Positions 50,202 to 59,717 of a stretch of DNA of 64,000 bases are shown piece by piece. Origin of the DNA: Microbacterium sp. K24 (GTDB lineage: Bacteria > Actinomycetota > Actinomycetes > Actinomycetales > Microbacteriaceae); assembly GCF_004794465.1 (NCBI RefSeq), contig NZ_SSDJ01000092.1:1-64000 (forward strand), read 5' to 3'. The position numbers were made by a program, and so were the translations under genes. The notes under the pieces were generated by a model, which was not told where the DNA came from, ran no database searches, and saw nothing but the letters and a program-made list of their open reading frames with translations. Each line of letters starts with the position of its first letter. The first letter of the stretch is position 1.

Positions 50202-51239
50202 TCAGTCCTCGCCGAGCAGCCCTCCGTGGATGCGGCGCAGGTCTTCCAGGAGCGAGCCGATCAGGATCCAGTGCTGCGATGACGGCGGACGCACGACGAG
50301 CGGCGCGGTCAGCGCGGGGATCGCCGAGGTCAACGCCTCGGGTTCGGGCGCGACATCGGCGATCTGCACGGCCAGCCGCACGTCGTGCCCGGCGCGGCGC
50401 AGCTGTTCCGCGATCGCCGTCACCACGGGCTCGTCGCTGAGGGAGTCGTCGTAGTGGTCGAAGTAGGCGCGAGTCATGCCGATCGTCTGCGTGACGATCG
50501 GAGACAGCCTGTCGACCAGCATCCGCATCTCGCGCAGCTCGGCGCGGTGCGTGGAGCGGCGCGGATTCAGGGTGAGCGACTCCTCGCCGGCGGCGAGCGA
50601 TGCCTCGGCGGCGTCCTTCATCGGACGCAGCAGCCGCACCTCGAGCATCAGCTCCTGGAGTCGCGCGGGCGTCTGCGGGGAGGGCAGGGCGTCGGCCAGG
50701 CGGTCGAGGCTCGCGGCGAGCTCCTTCCCGAGCATCCCGAGGTCGCGCCGTGCGGGGGCGACGAGCACGGGCGGCACGATGAGCGCGTTCACGACGATGC
50801 CGATCGCGACGCCGATCAGCGTCTCGACGATGCGGGCGAACGCGTACTCGGGGCTCGACGAGCCGAGTGCGAGCACGAGCATCGCCGAGATCGCGATCTG
50901 GTTGCCGGTGCCGGGGGAGGTGCGCGCGAGCCAGGCGACGAGCATCGCCACGACGATCGCGAGCAGCACGACCCAGCTCGACGAGCCGAGCAGCAGGCCC
51001 AGGCCCACGGCGATCAGCACGCCCGCGATCACGCCGATACTGCGCTCGAGGGCCTTCGACAGCGACTGGTTCACGCTCGGCTGCACCACCAGCAGAGCGG
51101 CGATCGCGGCGAAGACCGGCAGCTGGGTCGGGAACACCCAGCCCGCGATGAGCCACGCTCCGATCGTCGCCGCCGCCGACTTGCCGACCTGCAGCAGCGG
51201 GGAGCGCTGCGAGGCGCGGATGGCGGCGGGGATGCGCAT
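50202..51239 (-). CDS. FUSC-family membrane protein
   Basis: A 345-aa protein of the aromatic-acid-exporter/FUSC type. The N-terminal half has about six hydrophobic segments (GKSAAATIGAWLIAGWVFP, VFAAIAALLVVQPSVNQSLS). The C-terminal half is helical and cytoplasmic (RLQELMLEVRLLRPMKDAAE). It may export aromatic acids; substrate unknown. ATG at 51239 preceded by GGAG is preferred to GTG at 51248. Divergent from the TetR gene. Confidence 0.85.
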   Translation of the reverse strand: MRIPAAIRASQRSPLLQVGKSAAATIGAWLIAGWVFPTQLPVFAAIAALLVVQPSVNQSLSKALERSIGVIAGVLIAVGLGLLLGSSSWVVLLAIVVAMLVAWLARTSPGTGNQIAISAMLVLALGSSSPEYAFARIVETLIGVAIGIVVNALIVPPVLVAPARRDLGMLGKELAASLDRLADALPSPQTPARLQELMLEVRLLRPMKDAAEASLAAGEESLTLNPRRSTHRAELREMRMLVDRLSPIVTQTIGMTRAYFDHYDDSLSDEPVVTAIAEQLRRAGHDVRLAVQIADVAPEPEALTSAIPALTAPLVVRPPSSQHWILIGSLLEDLRRIHGGLLGED

Positions 51240-51309
51240 GTGCTCCACGGTAGTCGTGCGGATGCCACGGCCGGGGTCTTGCGCGACACCGGGAAGCGGG
51301 GATACTCTC

Positions 51310-51333
51310 TGCCTAACTAATAGTCGTTAGGCA
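51310..51333. promoter_or_regulatory. TetR-type operator
   Basis: TGCCTAAC (51310-51317) and GTTAGGCA (51326-51333) form a perfect 8-bp dyad with an 8-nt spacer. It ends 3 nt before the TetR ATG and lies just after a GATACT -10-like box, so it probably serves autoregulation of the TetR gene, possibly also the FUSC gene. Confidence 0.7.
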
Positions 51334-51336
51334 ACC

Positions 51337-51915
51337 ATGACCCGAGCAACGATCCTCGCCGAAGCCCGCACGATCTTCGCGCGACAGGGCTACGCCGAGA
51401 CGAGCCTGCGCGAGATCGCCGAGGCCGTCGGCATCAAGACGCCCTCCCTCTACGCGCACTTCTCCAGCAAGGAGGAGCTCTACGAGACGGTGTACGCCGA
51501 GGTGGCCGTCGAACACACGGCGTTCTTCGACGACCTGGCCCGCAGCAGCGGTGACCTCGAACCGCTCGCGCGTCTGCGCCACCTGCTCGGCGGCATCGAG
51601 GCCTACTACCGCGACCGCCCCGACCTGGCCGAGTTCAGCCTGCGCGCCGCCGTCACGGAGTACGGTCCCGCCGGACGGCAGCTGCGCGAGATCTTCCTCG
51701 ACTCGGAGTCGAAGCTCGCCGCCGCCGTGCGCCAGACCTATGACGACGGCGTCGCCTCCGGAAGCTTCATCAACGGCGACGCCGACGGCTTCATCGCGCT
51801 GGTCTTCGTCGTGATGGACGGCCTCTTCCTTCAGCTCACGCACTACGCACCCGAAGTGTACGGCGAGCGCTTCGAGCAGGCCTGGCGTCACCTCGCCAGG
51901 ATCCTCTCCCGCTGA
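51337..51915 (+). CDS. TetR-family regulator
   Basis: A 192-aa repressor. HTH at about 1-50: TRATILAEARTIFARQGYAE and TSLREIAEAVGIKTPSLYAH, followed by FSSKEELYE and a helical ligand domain. The start lies 3 nt after its palindromic operator; no clear ribosome-binding site other than part of that operator. Downstream, 83 nt away, is the NCS1 permease operon, which it may control. Confidence 0.92.
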   Translation: MTRATILAEARTIFARQGYAETSLREIAEAVGIKTPSLYAHFSSKEELYETVYAEVAVEHTAFFDDLARSSGDLEPLARLRHLLGGIEAYYRDRPDLAEFSLRAAVTEYGPAGRQLREIFLDSESKLAAAVRQTYDDGVASGSFINGDADGFIALVFVVMDGLFLQLTHYAPEVYGERFEQAWRHLARILSR

Positions 51916-51998
51916 AACCCGACCCGCCCTGCGGGGCCTCCGCACCCGGGAACCCGAATCCCGCGGACGGCCCCGCACGGCCACTCCCGAAAGAGCAG

Positions 51999-53351
51999 AT
52001 GATGACCACCACCGACTACGAGCACGGCGTCGTGCCCCTGGACCAGCGCAAGAGCTGGCTGTCGATCGCGACCGTGTGGATCGCGATCGGCATCGACCTC
52101 TCCGGCGCCTTCCTGGGGGTCGCGCTCGCCTCGGGCATGGCGTTCTGGCCGGCGATCGCCGCGACCGTGCTCGGCTCGCTCCTGCTGGGCCTGCTCGCCA
52201 TGGCCTGCGCCTACGTCGGCGCGTCCACCGGACTCAGCAGCGCCATGATCTCCCGCGCGGTCTTCGGCAAGATCGGCGGAGCGATCCTCGCCCTCGCCAT
52301 CTCGGTGAGCCTCATCGGCTGGTTCGCCGTGCAGGCCGGGTTCTTCGGCGCGAACGCGCAGATCGCCTTCGCCGAGTTCACCGGCATCGACGTTCCTGTG
52401 CAGATCTTCACCGGCGTCGGCGCCGTCCTCATGGCGCTCACCGCCTTCTGGGGCTACCGCGCCATCAACCGCCTGAGCGCCCTGGCCGTGCCGCTGCTTC
52501 TGCTGCTCCTGCTGGTCGGCGTCATCGTCGCGTTCGCGGTGAACGGCCCCTCCGGGCTCGACGCGCCGGTCGAGCAGACGATCACCTTCGGCGGCGCCGT
52601 CTCGCTCGTGATGGGCATCTTCATCCTGGGCGTGGTGCTCGCGCCCGACATGGCCCGCTGGGCCCGCACGCCGAAGCAGGCGATGATCGCCGGTTTCGTC
52701 GGCTTCTTCTTCGGCAACTCGATCATCATCGTCGTCTCGATCCTGCTGGCGCGCATCATGGACGGCACCGAGCTCATGGCCATCTTCTTCGCCCTCGGCC
52801 TCGGCGGCGTCGCTGTGGTGGTGCTGATCCTCGCGCAGTGGACCACGAACACCACGAACCTGTACTCGGCCGGACTCTCGTTCGCCGCGATCAGCAAGCG
52901 ACTCGACCGCCGCATGGTCACGGCCGTGCTCGGCGTCATCGGCATCGTCATCGGAGTGATCGGCGCCGCCGACTACTTCGTGCCGTTCATCCTCGTGATC
53001 GGCATCATCATCGCCCCGTACGGCGGGGTCTACCTCGCGGCGTTCTTCACCGGCCGACGGGGTCCGCGCTGGGCGCACGGAGCCGCGGTCCCCACGGCCG
53101 ACGGGTGGTCGATCGCTGCCTGGGTGGTCGGCATCCTCGTGGCGGTGGCGACGACGAACCCCGCCGACGGTCCCGGCTTCGGCTGGTTCACGCTCACCAC
53201 GATCTCGGCACTCGACGGTCTGATCGTCGGCTTCGTCGTGTACCTCGCGCTGGTGCCGCTGCGTCGCAGGGTGGAGCCGGATGCCGCGGCATCCGCTCCC
53301 GCCCCGAACGAAGCAGAGCCCGCACGCCTCGACGACGGGGTGAGCGCATGA
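51999..53351 (+). CDS. NCS1-family cytosine/purine or hydantoin-type permease
   Basis: A 450-aa transporter with about 12 helices: YEHGVVPLDQRKSWLSIATV is the typical NCS1 start and FLGVALASGMAFWPAIAATV follows in helix 1-2, with NLYSAGLSFAAI later. It is in one operon with a DUF917 protein and a hydantoinase/oxoprolinase, so a cyclic amide, hydantoin-like or pyrimidine-like compound is a likely substrate. GAAAGAG lies before the ATG. It overlaps the next gene as ATGA. Confidence 0.9.
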   Translation: MMTTTDYEHGVVPLDQRKSWLSIATVWIAIGIDLSGAFLGVALASGMAFWPAIAATVLGSLLLGLLAMACAYVGASTGLSSAMISRAVFGKIGGAILALAISVSLIGWFAVQAGFFGANAQIAFAEFTGIDVPVQIFTGVGAVLMALTAFWGYRAINRLSALAVPLLLLLLLVGVIVAFAVNGPSGLDAPVEQTITFGGAVSLVMGIFILGVVLAPDMARWARTPKQAMIAGFVGFFFGNSIIIVVSILLARIMDGTELMAIFFALGLGGVAVVVLILAQWTTNTTNLYSAGLSFAAISKRLDRRMVTAVLGVIGIVIGVIGAADYFVPFILVIGIIIAPYGGVYLAAFFTGRRGPRWAHGAAVPTADGWSIAAWVVGILVAVATTNPADGPGFGWFTLTTISALDGLIVGFVVYLALVPLRRRVEPDAAASAPAPNEAEPARLDDGVSA

Positions 53352-54484
53352 CCGGCGGGCATCTCACCGAAGCCGACATCGACGAGATCGCCCTCGGCGC
53401 CGCGGTGCTCGGCACCGGCGGCGGCGGCGACCCGCACGTCGGCTCGCTGATGGCGAAGCGCCTCATCCGCCTGCACGGACCGGTCGCGCTGCGCGACGTG
53501 GACGAGCTGACCGACGACGACTTCGTCATCCCGATCGGCGGCATCGGCGCTCCGTCCGTGAGTGTCGAGCGCATCCAGGCCGAGTCGGAGCTGCTCGCGG
53601 CGCTCGCCGCCATCGAGCGCGCGGTCGGACGCCGCCCGACGGCGGTGATGCCGATCGAGGTCGGCGGCGGCAACTCGATGATCCCGATCGCGACAGCCGC
53701 GCTCGCGGGACTCCCCGTGGTCGACGGCGACGCGATGGGCCGGGCGTTCCCCGAGGCGCAGATGGTGACCTTCCACCTCGCGGGCTACGGCCCCGGCGCC
53801 ACCGTCATGGTCGACCACCACGGCAACGAGGTCGTCAGCCGGCCTGTCGACGGCGCCTGGTCGGAGCGCATCGCCCGCGCCGTGACCGTCGAGATGGGCG
53901 GTGGGGCGACGATGATCGACTACGCCTACGGCGGCGATGTCGTGCGCGAGTGCGCGATCCCCGGCACCCTCACCCTGGCGAAGCGCATCGGCCGCATCCT
54001 GCGAGGTCGGGATGCCGCGGGCCGCGAGCTCCGCGACGACGAGCGCATCGACGCCCTGTGCGCCGACCTCGACGCGGTGCGCCTGTTCGAGGGCAAGGTC
54101 GCCGACCTGCAGCGCGCGGTCGACGGCGGCTTCACCCGCGGAGCAGCCGAGCTCGACGGCGTCGGGGTCGACCGGGGCAGCAGCTTCCGCCTCGACTTCC
54201 AGAACGAGATGCTGCTCGCGCGTCGTGACGGCGCGCTCGCCGCCGTCACCCCCGACCTCATCACGGTGCTCGACCTCGCCACCGGCATGCCGATCACGAC
54301 CGAGGCGCTCCGCTACGGTGCGCGCGTGGCCGTGATCGCGATCCCCTGCCACGAGAAATGGCGCACGCCGATGGGACTGCTCACCGCGGGGCCCGCGCAC
54401 TTCGGATACGACGTCGAGTGGGTCCCCGTCGAAGACATCCCGCGCGAGAGAAATGCGCAGACCACCGAGGGGAGGGCCGCCTGA
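53348..54484 (+). CDS. DUF917 protein
   Basis: A 378-aa protein of the DUF917 type, the family that includes S-methyl-thiohydantoin desulfurase domains. The N-terminal LTEADIDEIALGAAVLGTGGGGDP, then GGGNSMIPIATAAL and a C-terminal GPAHFGYDVEWVPVE are family features. DUF917 proteins pair with hydantoinase/oxoprolinase ATPases. It overlaps both neighbours (ATGA, TGATG), indicating a stable complex or common pathway. Reaction unknown; probably ring opening or desulfurisation on a hydantoin-like compound. Confidence 0.87.
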   Translation: MTGGHLTEADIDEIALGAAVLGTGGGGDPHVGSLMAKRLIRLHGPVALRDVDELTDDDFVIPIGGIGAPSVSVERIQAESELLAALAAIERAVGRRPTAVMPIEVGGGNSMIPIATAALAGLPVVDGDAMGRAFPEAQMVTFHLAGYGPGATVMVDHHGNEVVSRPVDGAWSERIARAVTVEMGGGATMIDYAYGGDVVRECAIPGTLTLAKRIGRILRGRDAAGRELRDDERIDALCADLDAVRLFEGKVADLQRAVDGGFTRGAAELDGVGVDRGSSFRLDFQNEMLLARRDGALAAVTPDLITVLDLATGMPITTEALRYGARVAVIAIPCHEKWRTPMGLLTAGPAHFGYDVEWVPVEDIPRERNAQTTEGRAA

Positions 54485-56031
54485 TGGCCGGGTATCGGAT
54501 CGGTATCGATGTCGGCGGAACCAATACGGATGCCGTGATCCTCGACGACCGCCTCGCCGTCGTGGCGTCGGTGAAACGGCCGACCACGCGCGACACCGGA
54601 GACGGAGTCGCCGATGCGATCGACGCCGTGCTCGCGGCATCCGGGGTGGACCCCGCTCTCGTGTCTCACGCGATGCTCGGCACCACGCACTGCACCAATG
54701 CCATCGTCGAGCGCCGCGGCCTGGGACGCGTCGGCATCCTGCGTCTCGGGGCTCCGGCGACGACGGCCGTGCCGCCGCTCGAGGGCTGGCCTGCCGACCT
54801 GCGGCGCGCGATCGGCGACCACGCGTACCTGGTGCCCGGCGGGTTCGAGGTCGACGGACGTCTGCTGGCCCCGATCGACGAGCAGTCCGTGCGCGACGCG
54901 TGCGCGCGCATGCGCGGCGAGGTCGACGCGGTGGCGGTCGTGGGGGTGTTCTCGCCCATCGACGAGAGCCAGGAGGAGCGCGTCGCCGCGATCGTCGCGG
55001 AGGAGCTCGGCGTGCCGGTGTCGCGGTCGGCGCGCATCGGCTCGCTCGGACTCCTGGAGCGCGAGAACGCGACCGTGCTCAACGCGGCGCTGATGCAGAC
55101 GCTGACGCAGATGGCCGGCGGGTTCGTCGCCGCGCTGCGTGCGCGAGGGATCCCGGCGACCCCGTACTTCGGACAGAACGACGGCACGCTCATGCAGCTG
55201 GAGTACGCGCTGGAGTTCCCGGTGCTGACGATCGGCTGCGGTCCGACCAACTCCATCCGCGGGGCGGCGCACCTCTCTGGGGCGACCGACGCCCTCGTCG
55301 TCGACATCGGCGGCACCACGACCGACATCGGCGTCCTCGTCGACGGCTTCCCTCGGCAGTCCGCGCACGCCGTGGAGATCGGCGGCATCCGCACGAACTT
55401 CCGGATGCCCGACGTGCTCTCGGTCGGTCTCGGCGGCGGCACGATCATCCGTCCGGACGGCGACGGCGTCACTGTCGGTCCCGACAGCGTCGGCTACCGC
55501 CTGCCGCAGGAGAGCATCGCGTTCGGCGGAGCGACCCTCACGGCCACCGACATCGCCCTCGCCTTCGGGGGCGCGGAGATCGCCGGACTCACGGCGCCGA
55601 CCGTCGACCCCGAGCGCGGCTCCGCGGCATGGACCGCGATGCGTGCGATCCTCGAGGACTCGATCGACCGGATGAAGCCGAACGCGGCGCCGGTCCCGGT
55701 GATCCTCGTCGGCGGCGGAGGCATCATCGCGCCGGGAGAGCTCGACGGCGTCTCGTCGCTGATCCGCCCCGATCACTTCGGTGCGGCCAACGCCGTCGGC
55801 GCAGCCCTCGGCGAGGTCGCGGGCCAGATCGAGAAGATCTATCGCGCCGACCCCTCCGATCGGCGTGCGTCCCGAGCGGATGCCGCCGCCGAGGCGACCG
55901 AGCGGGCCCGGCTCGCCGGCGCCGACCCCTCCACGATCGAGGTCGTGGCGGTCGAGGAGCTCCCCGTTGCCTACTCCGACGGGACGGCCGTGCTCATCCG
56001 CGCGAGAGCGGTGGGACGACTGGCGGCGTGA
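54484..56031 (+). CDS. Hydantoinase/oxoprolinase A-like ATPase
   Basis: A 515-aa protein with an ASKHA fold: YRIGIDVGGTNTDAVILDD as phosphate-1 motif, then LGTTHCTNAIVERRGLGRVG and ALVVDIGGTTTDIGVLVDGF. It is the ATP-binding half of ATP-dependent hydantoinases and 5-oxoprolinases. Shorter than typical HyuA (about 680-700 aa), matching the single-gene type that pairs with DUF917. Last gene of the operon; its 3' end overlaps the convergent hydrolase gene by 38 nt. Confidence 0.9.
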   Translation: MAGYRIGIDVGGTNTDAVILDDRLAVVASVKRPTTRDTGDGVADAIDAVLAASGVDPALVSHAMLGTTHCTNAIVERRGLGRVGILRLGAPATTAVPPLEGWPADLRRAIGDHAYLVPGGFEVDGRLLAPIDEQSVRDACARMRGEVDAVAVVGVFSPIDESQEERVAAIVAEELGVPVSRSARIGSLGLLERENATVLNAALMQTLTQMAGGFVAALRARGIPATPYFGQNDGTLMQLEYALEFPVLTIGCGPTNSIRGAAHLSGATDALVVDIGGTTTDIGVLVDGFPRQSAHAVEIGGIRTNFRMPDVLSVGLGGGTIIRPDGDGVTVGPDSVGYRLPQESIAFGGATLTATDIALAFGGAEIAGLTAPTVDPERGSAAWTAMRAILEDSIDRMKPNAAPVPVILVGGGGIIAPGELDGVSSLIRPDHFGAANAVGAALGEVAGQIEKIYRADPSDRRASRADAAAEATERARLAGADPSTIEVVAVEELPVAYSDGTAVLIRARAVGRLAA

Positions 56032-56896
56032 TCCCCGAGGCGCACCAGCGGAGCGCCTCGATCTCGTGATCGCGCAGCCAATGGCCGCCGTCGGGCACGA
56101 TCTGCAGCTCGCCGTGCGGCAGCAGTCGGAGCCATGCCTCGCCGTGCGACACCGGAACGAGCACATCGGCCCCGCCGTAGACGAGCCTGGTCGGCGCCAG
56201 GACGGCGGCGGGGTCGAACGCCCACTCGCGGGCGAACAGCGCGAGGTCGTCCTCGACCCAGCCGTCGATGCCGTGCTCCGCCCATTCTGTCGCCTCGACG
56301 GCTTCCTCCTGTTGCACCTCGTCGCGGCCGAGAACCTCGCGATCGCTGGTCGGCAGTCGTTCGAACCAGTCGGCCAGGGCGTCCACGCCGTCGCCGAGCG
56401 AGATCAGGTGCTCCCGCAGGGCGACCTCGCCGAGGCGAGCGGCATGGATCTCGGCGACGGTCTCAGCGACCATCCCGGTGGCGGCGTCGAATCCGAACAG
56501 AGCGGGGCCCAGGCCGACGTCGACGCAGAGCGCGCTCACCCGGTCCGGCAGAAGCGCCGCCACAGCGACGGCGTGCGGTCCGCCGCCAGAGGTGCCCATC
56601 ACCGCGAATCGCTCGGCACCGCACGCGTCCGCGATGGTCGCGGTCCAGGCTGCGGCATCGGCGACGGTGCGTCCGGGGACAGTGTCCGATCCGCCGTAAC
56701 CGGGTCGGTCGTACGAGCAGAGGCGCACTCCCGCCGCGGTCGCTCCCGCCCACCCCCCGGGGACAGCGATCGAGCTGCTCGGCGTTCCGTGGTGAAAGAC
56801 CACGAGAGGCCCGTCCGGATCGCCCCACTCACGTACGCGGATCGATCCGGCGGCGGTCGGCAGCTCGAACTGCCGGTTCCACGGCGACGCGGTCAT
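55994..56896 (-). CDS. Alpha/beta hydrolase
   Basis: A 300-aa hydrolase. The oxyanion segment is VFHHGTPSSS, the nucleophile elbow MGTSGGGPHA (Ser), the Asp in TRLVYGGADVLVP, and the His in VPDGGHWLRDHE. It looks like a small esterase or amidase-like aminopeptidase. It overlaps the M24-like gene start-to-stop as ATGA and so belongs to that minus-strand operon; its end runs into the hydantoinase gene. Substrate is unknown but likely linked to a peptide or amide pathway. Confidence 0.88.
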   Translation of the reverse strand: MTASPWNRQFELPTAAGSIRVREWGDPDGPLVVFHHGTPSSSIAVPGGWAGATAAGVRLCSYDRPGYGGSDTVPGRTVADAAAWTATIADACGAERFAVMGTSGGGPHAVAVAALLPDRVSALCVDVGLGPALFGFDAATGMVAETVAEIHAARLGEVALREHLISLGDGVDALADWFERLPTSDREVLGRDEVQQEEAVEATEWAEHGIDGWVEDDLALFAREWAFDPAAVLAPTRLVYGGADVLVPVSHGEAWLRLLPHGELQIVPDGGHWLRDHEIEALRWCASGITPPVVPPLSRG

Positions 56897-58083
56897 GCGA
56901 ACTCCAGCACGTCGCGCGGAAGCGCGGAGAGGAACCGCGGCCCGGTCTCCTCGAAGACGACGGTGTCGACGAGGATCAGGGAAGTCCACGACTCGAAGTT
57001 CGTGACGAGTCCCGCCTCGATGACGTCGTCTCTCTCGTCGTCCAATCCCCACGTGAACTCGCCGACGAAGTCGGCGGGGGCGACAGAGAGTCCGAGTTCG
57101 TATGCGGCTGAGCCGGCGCCTGGCGCCCCGCTTTCCGCGAAGTAGGAGCGCAGCGCGTCGATCAGCCGTTGCCATGGCGCGCCGACCAGGCCGTGCTGCC
57201 GGACCACATCATAGGCACCCGCGGCGATGGCGACCTGCCGCCTGCTCTCCTCCGAGACCTGCCCGAACATCAGAGGACGGGTGGCTCTGGCGTGGTAGCC
57301 GTCGACCGACGAGGCCACATCGGGATGCACCACGGGGCCGGAGCCGAGCAAGCTGCGCCCGCTGAGGCGATGCAGGGTCGAGACGGAGGAGCCGGCCGCG
57401 ATGGTCTCATGCAGTGCCGCTGGTTCGCCTCCCGCGCGCACCATCCCCAGCGAGTAGATGCCCCAGGCCTCGAGTTCGGTGGTCTCGGGGGTCGCCTCCG
57501 CGAGGATCGCGCGGACTCCGGCATCCGCCGCGGCCTGCGCCTGCTCGATCTTGCCGATCTCGGCAGGACTCTTCAGACGCCGGATGTCACGGAAGGGGAG
57601 CGTGACATCGACGACGCGGCATCCGAGCTCGCCGAGCATGGCGTCGACGACGTCGGCCACCGCGGGGCTCGGGATGCAGCTCCAGCGCTCCATCCCGACG
57701 CGCGAGCCCGCCCACGGCCGGATCTGCTCGGCGAGGAAGGCGACGTAGTCATCGAGCGAGGCCTCGTGCGTCTCCGACGACGAGGGAAGCGTCCGAACAT
57801 CGTCGAGCATGGTCGAAGTCCGCGCGAGCTCGTCGTGGTAGCCGGCGTCGATGATGAACGGTGCGCCGTCCTCGACATGCACGACGATGCACTGCGCCGG
57901 CGGCATCGAGGTCGAGGTGTGCTGGCGATACCAGCGCACGCGATATCCGGTGAGCCAGGCCATGGTGTCGGGGGCGGTGAGGATGGCGACCATGACATCG
58001 GCGTCGGCCATCGCGCGCCGCATACGCCGAAGGCGGTCGGCGTACTCGGCTCGCGTGAAAGGAAGATCTGCGTCGTTGCTCAT
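56893..58083 (-). CDS. M24-family (creatinase-like) pita-bread-fold protein lacking metal ligands
   Basis: A 396-aa protein with the N-terminal creatinase domain (FTRAEYADRLRRMRRAMADA, DTMAWLTGYRVRWYRQH) and a pita-bread C-terminal domain (RLKSPAEIGKIEQAQAAADA). The usual Asp-Asp-His-Glu-Glu metal set is absent: the HGIG box reads YELGLS. It may therefore be metal-independent like creatinase, though creatinase's own active His is also not seen here. First gene of the minus-strand pair with the hydrolase. ATG at 58083 is chosen; the upstream extension would enter the next promoter. Confidence 0.83.
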   Translation of the reverse strand: MSNDADLPFTRAEYADRLRRMRRAMADADVMVAILTAPDTMAWLTGYRVRWYRQHTSTSMPPAQCIVVHVEDGAPFIIDAGYHDELARTSTMLDDVRTLPSSSETHEASLDDYVAFLAEQIRPWAGSRVGMERWSCIPSPAVADVVDAMLGELGCRVVDVTLPFRDIRRLKSPAEIGKIEQAQAAADAGVRAILAEATPETTELEAWGIYSLGMVRAGGEPAALHETIAAGSSVSTLHRLSGRSLLGSGPVVHPDVASSVDGYHARATRPLMFGQVSEESRRQVAIAAGAYDVVRQHGLVGAPWQRLIDALRSYFAESGAPGAGSAAYELGLSVAPADFVGEFTWGLDDERDDVIEAGLVTNFESWTSLILVDTVVFEETGPRFLSALPRDVLEFA

Positions 58084-58244
58084 CCGACCATCGTCACCGT
58101 TGCGAAGGCGACGAGGAATGCGACATGCGTCGTGTTCCTGGTCGGAGAATTCCACCTATGTCGAAACCGTCCCGCCCTCCGATCGGATTGACTCTCGACA
58201 ACCCCGAAGCCGCGTCGCGGCATCCCTGGAACGATGGAGGCGCC

Positions 58245-59717
58245 ATGATCGTCAGCAGCTCGCCCACTGCGCCACCCGGGCGCACCTTGTTCGGCCTGCC
58301 GCGCACGATGTACCCGGTGGCCGGCTTCGCCGGGTTCGACGCTCTCGCCTACTACGGCATGCAGACGATCCTCGTGTACTACGTCTACTTCGCCGCGAAC
58401 GAGGGCGGTCTGGAGCTCTCGCCATCCGTGGCGATCGCGATCGTGTCGACGTACAGCGCCGCGACCTTCCTGGCGACGATGTTCACAGGCTGGCTCGCGG
58501 ACAACGTCCTGGGCGCCGGCCGCGGTCTGCGATGGGGGGCGGTGCTCGCGCTCATCGGATACCTGGTGCTCGCGCTCGTCCCGGGTGAAGTCGGACTCGC
58601 CGCCGGACTCATCGCGATCGCCTTCGGCGCTGCATCGATGTGGGTCAGTGAGGGCGCCGTGCTCGGTGGCACGCTGAACGCCCACGAGGGCAAGCGCGAG
58701 TCGGGCTTCACGATCTACTACCTCGGAAGCGCCGCAGGAGCGCTGGTGGGCATCACCCTCACCGGCGCGCTGCAGACCGGTTTCGGCTTCCGGATCGGCT
58801 TCCTCGCGTCGGCGGTGGTGATCCTCATCGGTCTGCTCGTCTACCTGCCGTTCCGGCGCGGGACCGAGGCGACGGCCCCTGCCGTCGCAACTGTCCGCAT
58901 CAGTGGATGGGCACTCGCCTGGCCGATCGTCGGTGTCATCGCGGCGGTCGCCGCCGTCATCGGCACCGTGGCCGTGGGGTGGAATCCTGCGACGCTCGTC
59001 GGTGCCGGCGCCCTGGTCGCCGCGGCCGCGTTGCTCTTCCGGCTGTTCGCGCGTCACGATCTCGACCGCGAGCACAAGCGGCGGGTACTGCGCTACCTGC
59101 CGTTCTTCTTCGCGACCGGAGCCTTCTCGATGCTCTACCAGCAGCTGTACACGACAGTGGCGATCCACTCGGAGGCCAGCACCGACAGGATGGTGTTCGG
59201 CATCGAGCTTCCTCCCTCGACCGTGCTCGGCATCGCGCCACTCTGCACCATCATCGTCGCGCCGATCCTCGCCACGGTGTGGGGTGCGCTCGGACGACGT
59301 CAGCCGTCGCTGGCCGTGAAGTTCGCCGTCGCCTTCGCGGGGTGCGCGGTCGGGATGGGTTGGCTGGCGCTGGCTTCCGGTGTCGGCGGCCTGACGCCGA
59401 TCATCGTGCTCGTCTTCATCGTCTTCGTCTTCGGAGCCTCCGACGTCGTGGTCTCGCCGTCGGGTCTCTCACTGGCGAGCGCCGTCGCGCCGGCGGGGTT
59501 CGAGACGCGCATGCTCTCGGTGCACTATCTCTCCGTCGCGATCGGCATCGCCGCGGCCGGTGTCGCCGGAGAGGGATTCATCCCCGGAGAGAACGAGACC
59601 GGCTACTTCGCCGGATTCGCCGTCGTCGGCGCCGTCGTCGCCGTCGCCATGATCGTCGTGCGGGTCGCCTTCGGCAAGCGCCTCGTCACGACCCGAGAAG
59701 GAGAGGTCGTCCGATGA
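58245..59717 (+). CDS. POT-like peptide transporter (MFS)
   Basis: A 490-aa transporter with 12-14 helices. The start LFGLPRTMYPVAGFAGFDAL followed by AYYGMQTILVYYVYF, and AHEGKRESGFTIYYLGSAAG, resemble proton-dependent oligopeptide transporters. The ExxER motif of helix 1 is absent (GFDALAYYG). ATG at 58245 is preferred because GGAGG is 6 nt upstream; an ATG at 58158 is possible. It overlaps the amidohydrolase gene as ATGA and so imports its likely substrate. Confidence 0.83.
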   Translation: MIVSSSPTAPPGRTLFGLPRTMYPVAGFAGFDALAYYGMQTILVYYVYFAANEGGLELSPSVAIAIVSTYSAATFLATMFTGWLADNVLGAGRGLRWGAVLALIGYLVLALVPGEVGLAAGLIAIAFGAASMWVSEGAVLGGTLNAHEGKRESGFTIYYLGSAAGALVGITLTGALQTGFGFRIGFLASAVVILIGLLVYLPFRRGTEATAPAVATVRISGWALAWPIVGVIAAVAAVIGTVAVGWNPATLVGAGALVAAAALLFRLFARHDLDREHKRRVLRYLPFFFATGAFSMLYQQLYTTVAIHSEASTDRMVFGIELPPSTVLGIAPLCTIIVAPILATVWGALGRRQPSLAVKFAVAFAGCAVGMGWLALASGVGGLTPIIVLVFIVFVFGASDVVVSPSGLSLASAVAPAGFETRMLSVHYLSVAIGIAAAGVAGEGFIPGENETGYFAGFAVVGAVVAVAMIVVRVAFGKRLVTTREGEVVR

